Assembly: GCA_045546695.1 (NCBI GenBank)
Contig: JAZQDE010000032.1
Coordinates: 1-26,063, forward strand
DNA length: 26,063 nt
Reading direction: 5' to 3'
From: SIG424 sp045546695
Lineage (GTDB): Bacteria; Bacillota; Clostridia; UBA1212; UBA1255
Part shown: positions 23,391 through 26,063 of the stretch, one piece after another
How positions within the stretch are numbered: position 1 is the stretch's first letter
Layout of the letters: each line of letters begins with the position of its first letter
Notes under the pieces: model-generated
What the model saw: only the letters and a program-made list of their open reading frames with translations
The model's database searches: none
Told to the model about the DNA's origin: nothing
Made by a program: the position numbers and the translations under genes

Positions 23391-24749
23391 ATGCTTTTTT
23401 CAGTAAATGAGATTGCCCAGACTATCAGAATGATACAAAAAGAGCATCTTGATATCCGTACTGTTACGATGGGTATCAATCTGCTCGACTGCGCAGATTC
23501 AGATATTAACGTTAAATGCGACAAGATTTACGACAAGATTTGTTCTTCTGCCGGCAGACTTGTGCCTGTGTGCGAGGAGATTGAGCGTAAATATGGTATT
23601 CCGATTGTAAACAAGCGCATATCTGTGACACCAATCGGCCTGATTGCGAATACAGATATAGATGGTTGCGTGAAAATTGCAAAGACTTTAGAGCGTGCGG
23701 CTGATGCTACGGGTGTGAACTTCATCGGTGGATATTCAGCGCTTGTTCACAAGGGTTATACGAAGAGTGAAAAGACTTTGGTTGAGTCTATTCCGTATGC
23801 ACTCGATGCCACAACGAAAGTTTGCTCAAGTGTAAACGTAGCTACGACAAAAGCCGGCATCAACATGGATGCTGTGCGCGACCTTGGTATATTGATAAAA
23901 AAGGCGGCAGAACTTTCTGCTGACGAGGGCGGCGCAAATTGTGCAAGACTGGTAGTTTTTGCCAACGCTCCCGAAGACAACCCGTTTATGGCGGGCGCTT
24001 TTCACGGAGTAGGCGAGCCGGAGTGCGTTATAAACGTCGGAGTCAGTGGCCCCGGTGTTGTGAAATGTGCTATTGAAGCTGTTCGCGGCGAAGATTTTAC
24101 GGTGCTTGCTGAGACTATCAAAAAGACGGCGTTCAAGATTACAAGAATGGGTCAGTTGGTAGCTAAGGAGGCGAGCCAGGCTCTCAATGTGCCGTTTGGT
24201 ATTGTGGATTTATCTCTGGCGCCGACACCTGCTGTAGGTGACAGCGTTGCCAGAATTATTGAAGAGATGGGTATTGAGCGTTGCGGTGCTCCCGGTACGA
24301 CAGCCGCCCTTGCTCTTTTGAATGATGCTGTAAAGAAGGGCGGCCTGATGGCTTCCTCGCATGTCGGTGGTCTTAGCGGTGCGTTTATACCTGTCAGCGA
24401 AGACGAAGGCATGATTGAAGCTGTACAAAGCGGCTCTCTTTCAATAGAAAAGCTTGAGGCAATGACCTGCGTTTGCTCAGTAGGTCTTGATATGATAGTA
24501 GTGCCGGGTGACACGACGGCAGCTACAATCTCAGGCATCATCGCCGATGAGATTGCTATCGGTATGGTAAATACAAAAACAACCGCCGTGAGAATTATTC
24601 CTGCCCCTGGTAAAAACGTGGGAGATGTGGTAGAATTTGGCGGACTCCTGGGCAGTGGCCCGGTTATGAGTGTCAAGCAATATGATTGCAGCGGCTTTGT
24701 AAACAGAGGCGGCCGTATCCCGGCACCGATGCACAGCCTGCGCAATTAA
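23391..24749 (+). CDS. UPF0210 (DUF711, PFL-like) family protein
   Basis: 452 residues, the standard length. Conserved stretches include DIRTVTMGINLLDCADSD near the start, GVNFIGGYSALVHKG, ANAPEDNPFMAGAFHGVGEPE, VGVSGPGVV and the C-terminal FVNRGGRIPAPMHSLRN. The fold is related to glycyl-radical/pyruvate formate lyase-like proteins, but no glycyl-radical motif is seen and the reaction is unknown. AGGAGAGG sits 10 bases before the ATG. It is the last protein gene of the plus-strand run; no terminator separates it from the tRNA region that follows. Confidence 0.94.
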   Translation: MLFSVNEIAQTIRMIQKEHLDIRTVTMGINLLDCADSDINVKCDKIYDKICSSAGRLVPVCEEIERKYGIPIVNKRISVTPIGLIANTDIDGCVKIAKTLERAADATGVNFIGGYSALVHKGYTKSEKTLVESIPYALDATTKVCSSVNVATTKAGINMDAVRDLGILIKKAAELSADEGGANCARLVVFANAPEDNPFMAGAFHGVGEPECVINVGVSGPGVVKCAIEAVRGEDFTVLAETIKKTAFKITRMGQLVAKEASQALNVPFGIVDLSLAPTPAVGDSVARIIEEMGIERCGAPGTTAALALLNDAVKKGGLMASSHVGGLSGAFIPVSEDEGMIEAVQSGSLSIEKLEAMTCVCSVGLDMIVVPGDTTAATISGIIADEIAIGMVNTKTTAVRIIPAPGKNVGDVVEFGGLLGSGPVMSVKQYDCSGFVNRGGRIPAPMHSLRN

Positions 24750-24759
24750 AATATTGCAT

Positions 24760-24863
24760 GCCTGCATAGTTAAATGGATATAACAAACCCCTCCTAAGTG
24801 GGTGTTTTAACGCTCGCCTTTGCAAAAAGGCAAATGGTCATAGGTTTGAATTGTATCATATAT
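24760..24863 (+). pseudogene. Decayed tRNA-Arg(CCT)-like sequence
   Basis: The D-arm is intact: TA at positions 8-9, then GTTA-AATGGATA-TAAC (24769-24784). The anticodon loop CTCCTAA (24791-24797) carries CCT, as in the complete tRNA that follows. The anticodon stem is poor without a bulge. A perfect hairpin GCCTTT-GCAA-AAAGGC (24816-24831) occupies the variable region. A T-arm-like GG-TTTGAAT is at 24843-24851, but its stem has a mismatch, and no 3' strand pairs with the 5' acceptor. It looks like a degenerate tRNA directly abutting the functional one. A long-variable-arm tRNA-like RNA is a less likely alternative. Confidence 0.5.
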
Positions 24864-24940
24864 GCGCTTGTACCTCAGCAGGATAGAGGGTCCGCCTCCT
24901 AAGCGGAACGCCCCCGGTTCGAATCCGAGCAAGCGCGCCA
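24864..24940 (+). tRNA. tRNA-Arg (anticodon CCT)
   Basis: 77 bases including encoded CCA. Acceptor GCGCTTG/CAAGCGC pairs perfectly, with G before CCA. D-stem CCTC/GAGG; anticodon stem TCCGC/GCGGA with loop CTCCTAA, so the anticodon is CCT and reads AGG arginine codons. The T-loop TTCGAAT is standard; the T-stem has one C-A mismatch. A strong terminator follows two bases later. Confidence 0.93.
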
Positions 24941-24941
24941 A

Positions 24942-24985
24942 AAAGTGCCGAGAAATCAAGATTTCTCGGCACTTTCTCTTTTTAT
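24942..24985 (+). terminator. Strong terminator after tRNA
   Basis: A 16-bp perfect stem, AAAGTGCCGAGAAATC (24942-24957) with its complement (24960-24975), is followed by CTCTTTTTATT. It ends the tRNA transcript and probably the upstream ACT/UPF0210 transcript. Confidence 0.85.
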
Positions 24986-24986
24986 T

Positions 24987-25022
24987 ACTCACTCATTTTC
25001 TTGAGTGAGTTTTCTTTTTTTT
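24987..25022 (+). terminator. Second terminator in tandem
   Basis: ACTCACTCA (24987-24995) and TGAGTGAGT (25002-25010) form a 9-bp stem with a 6-base loop, followed by TTTTCTTTTTTTT. It backs up the first terminator 11 bases upstream. Confidence 0.75.
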
Positions 25023-25067
25023 AGTGTAAACCAAGCTCGAACTTTTATCGTTCCCCGACCTGAATCT

Positions 25068-25117
25068 TGCTAATTGCGATTAGCAGAAAATCGCCGTTTT
25101 GCTAATTACCTGCTAAT
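25068..25117. repeat. TGCTAAT repeats between terminators and LysR gene
   Basis: TGCTAAT occurs at 25068-25074, 25100-25106 and 25111-25117, with an inverted copy ATTAGCA at 25079-25085. The first pair makes a 7-bp hairpin with a 4-base loop. The rest of the 25023-25188 gap is AT-rich and shows no gene. The role is unknown; it lies downstream of the LysR gene, not at its promoter. Confidence 0.45.
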
Positions 25118-25188
25118 CAAATTTTTAGTAAAATTCTGCTGATTTGAGCAGGCGTATGTTCCATCCATATTTTTTAGCATATCAGCAA

Positions 25189-26055
25189 TTATCTATACTG
25201 CAAATATTCAACAAACCGTTTCACCGCAAGTGAAGCGGTTTTCTTATCTCTCAAAGCAAGTCCGATATTGCGATATGCCGGAACGTCAAGCTCTTTTGCG
25301 ATAATTCTATATGGTACTCTTTTTAAGATCAGTTCGGGGAGTATCGCAATGCCAAGTCCGCTTTCCACCATAGACATTACAGCATAATCGTCCCAAGTGG
25401 TAAATCTAACATTTGGTGTTAGATTATTACGCTCAAAGATTTCTGAAATTTCTGCCTTTGCACCCTTTTCAAGCAGCATAAACGGTTCATCGCAAAGAGC
25501 AGTTACAGGAAACTTTTTGCTATCCTTTAGTGGATGATTTTCGGGGATGATCGCCATCAGCTTATCTTTCTCTAAAAAGATGGTTTCAAAATCGGGGTGT
25601 GTCGGCAATCTCAAAAAACCGCAATCTACTCTGCCCGTATGTATCCATTCTTCAATCTCGGTATAGTCACCGAGCAGAAGTTCATAATCAATATTGGGAT
25701 AGTCCTTTTGAAATTCTTTTATGATATTCGGCAGCCAATGGGTTGCCACGCTTGAAAATGTACCGATGCGGATCAGTCCTAATTGCAGGCCGTTGAGCTC
25801 ATCCACCTGCATTTTCAGCTTATCAAAATCGGCACAGAGGTTTTGTGCGTATGGCAACAGTTTCATTCCGTCACTCGTAGGCTTTACACCGTACTTACTA
25901 CGTTCAAGAAGCGTTATTCTCCATTCTTTTTCAAGATCGGCTATCATTCAGCTGATGCCAGATTGTGTGTAATTAAGTATCTCTGCCGCCTTTGTAAAAC
26001 TGCCGTATTCCACCGTTTTTACAAAGGAGAGATATTTTTGCAAATTCATATCCAT
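25189..26055 (-). pseudogene. LysR-family regulator interrupted by in-frame TGA
   Basis: The minus-strand frame from ATG 26055 reads MDMNLQKYLSFVKTVEYG, then SFTKAAEILNYTQSGIS, the LysR helix-turn-helix. TGA (25948-25950) interrupts at codon 36, and the same frame continues MIADLEKEWRITLLERSKYGVKPTS and on through a complete LysR effector domain (IRIGTFSSVATHWLPNII, GLGIAILPELIL) to 25189. At the stop position relatives usually have arginine or a similar residue, so a CGA-to-TGA change is a simple explanation. TGA is an ordinary stop elsewhere here. The stop cuts the recognition helix from the rest, so DNA binding should be lost unless restart at the adjacent ATG (25947) yields a useful C-terminal piece. 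A sequencing error is also possible. Confidence 0.85.
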
Positions 26056-26063
26056 AAAGAACA

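Noticed and set aside
25948..25950. TGA recoding (selenocysteine or a code with reassigned TGA)
   Set aside because: TGA ends mreB, the ACT gene and others normally, no SECIS-like hairpin was seen just after it, and LysR recognition helices do not use selenocysteine.

Overview
The window looks like chromosomal DNA from an anaerobic, low-to-mid GC, gram-positive Clostridia (Bacillota), probably a gut-type lineage. Four things point that way: a tail of the sporulation protease gene spoIVB; AGGAG-type ribosome sites before most genes; a cobalamin riboswitch driving an ECF-type S component; and oxygen-defence and corrinoid-activation style redox proteins. TGA is used as a normal stop (for example mreB and the ACT-domain gene), so the code is standard. 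All calls come from reading the sequence; no database search was run.

Left edge (1-1874): a zone of broken DNA. After some palindromic and repeated intergenic sequence come the last ~55 codons of spoIVB (minus), a 5'-, internally and 3'-deleted AAA_14/DUF4143 ATPase (plus) and a 3'-truncated AlbA_2 (Schlafen-like) regulator (minus). They meet at sharp joints near 492 and 1260.

1890-6617 (minus): a compact operon of an SGNH hydrolase, a four-domain flavodiiron protein (FDP, flavodoxin, flavin reductase, rubredoxin), a 2Fe-2S/ASKHA protein of the corrinoid-activating (RACE) type and a short-chain dehydrogenase, with a good promoter at 6589-6617. Next is a complete AlbA_2/HATPase-like regulator (6642-7961) whose promoter is embedded in a cluster of GTGAAAA half-sites.

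8112-11116 (plus): a three-gene ABC importer of the PF04392 type (tryptophan-importer-like), with a near-perfect 20-bp palindrome between its -35 and -10 boxes. It converges, sharing stop-codon bases, with a minus-strand pair made of a P-II-like protein and a CPA2 cation/proton antiporter.

12706-14027 (minus): cobalamin riboswitch, DUF4430 (transcobalamin-like) lipoprotein and ECF S component, best read as a B12 uptake cassette. Back to back with it, a plus-strand promoter starts the cell-shape operon radC-mreB-mreC-mreD-PBP2 (14129-19408). This runs on into two unusual surface lipoproteins, a tyrosine phosphatase-domain protein and a catalytically degraded NodB-like protein, and then the conserved ACT/UPF0210 pair.

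24760-25022: a decayed tRNA-Arg(CCT)-like sequence, an intact tRNA-Arg(CCT) and two strong terminators. The right end is a LysR regulator (minus) interrupted by an in-frame TGA in its DNA-binding domain.
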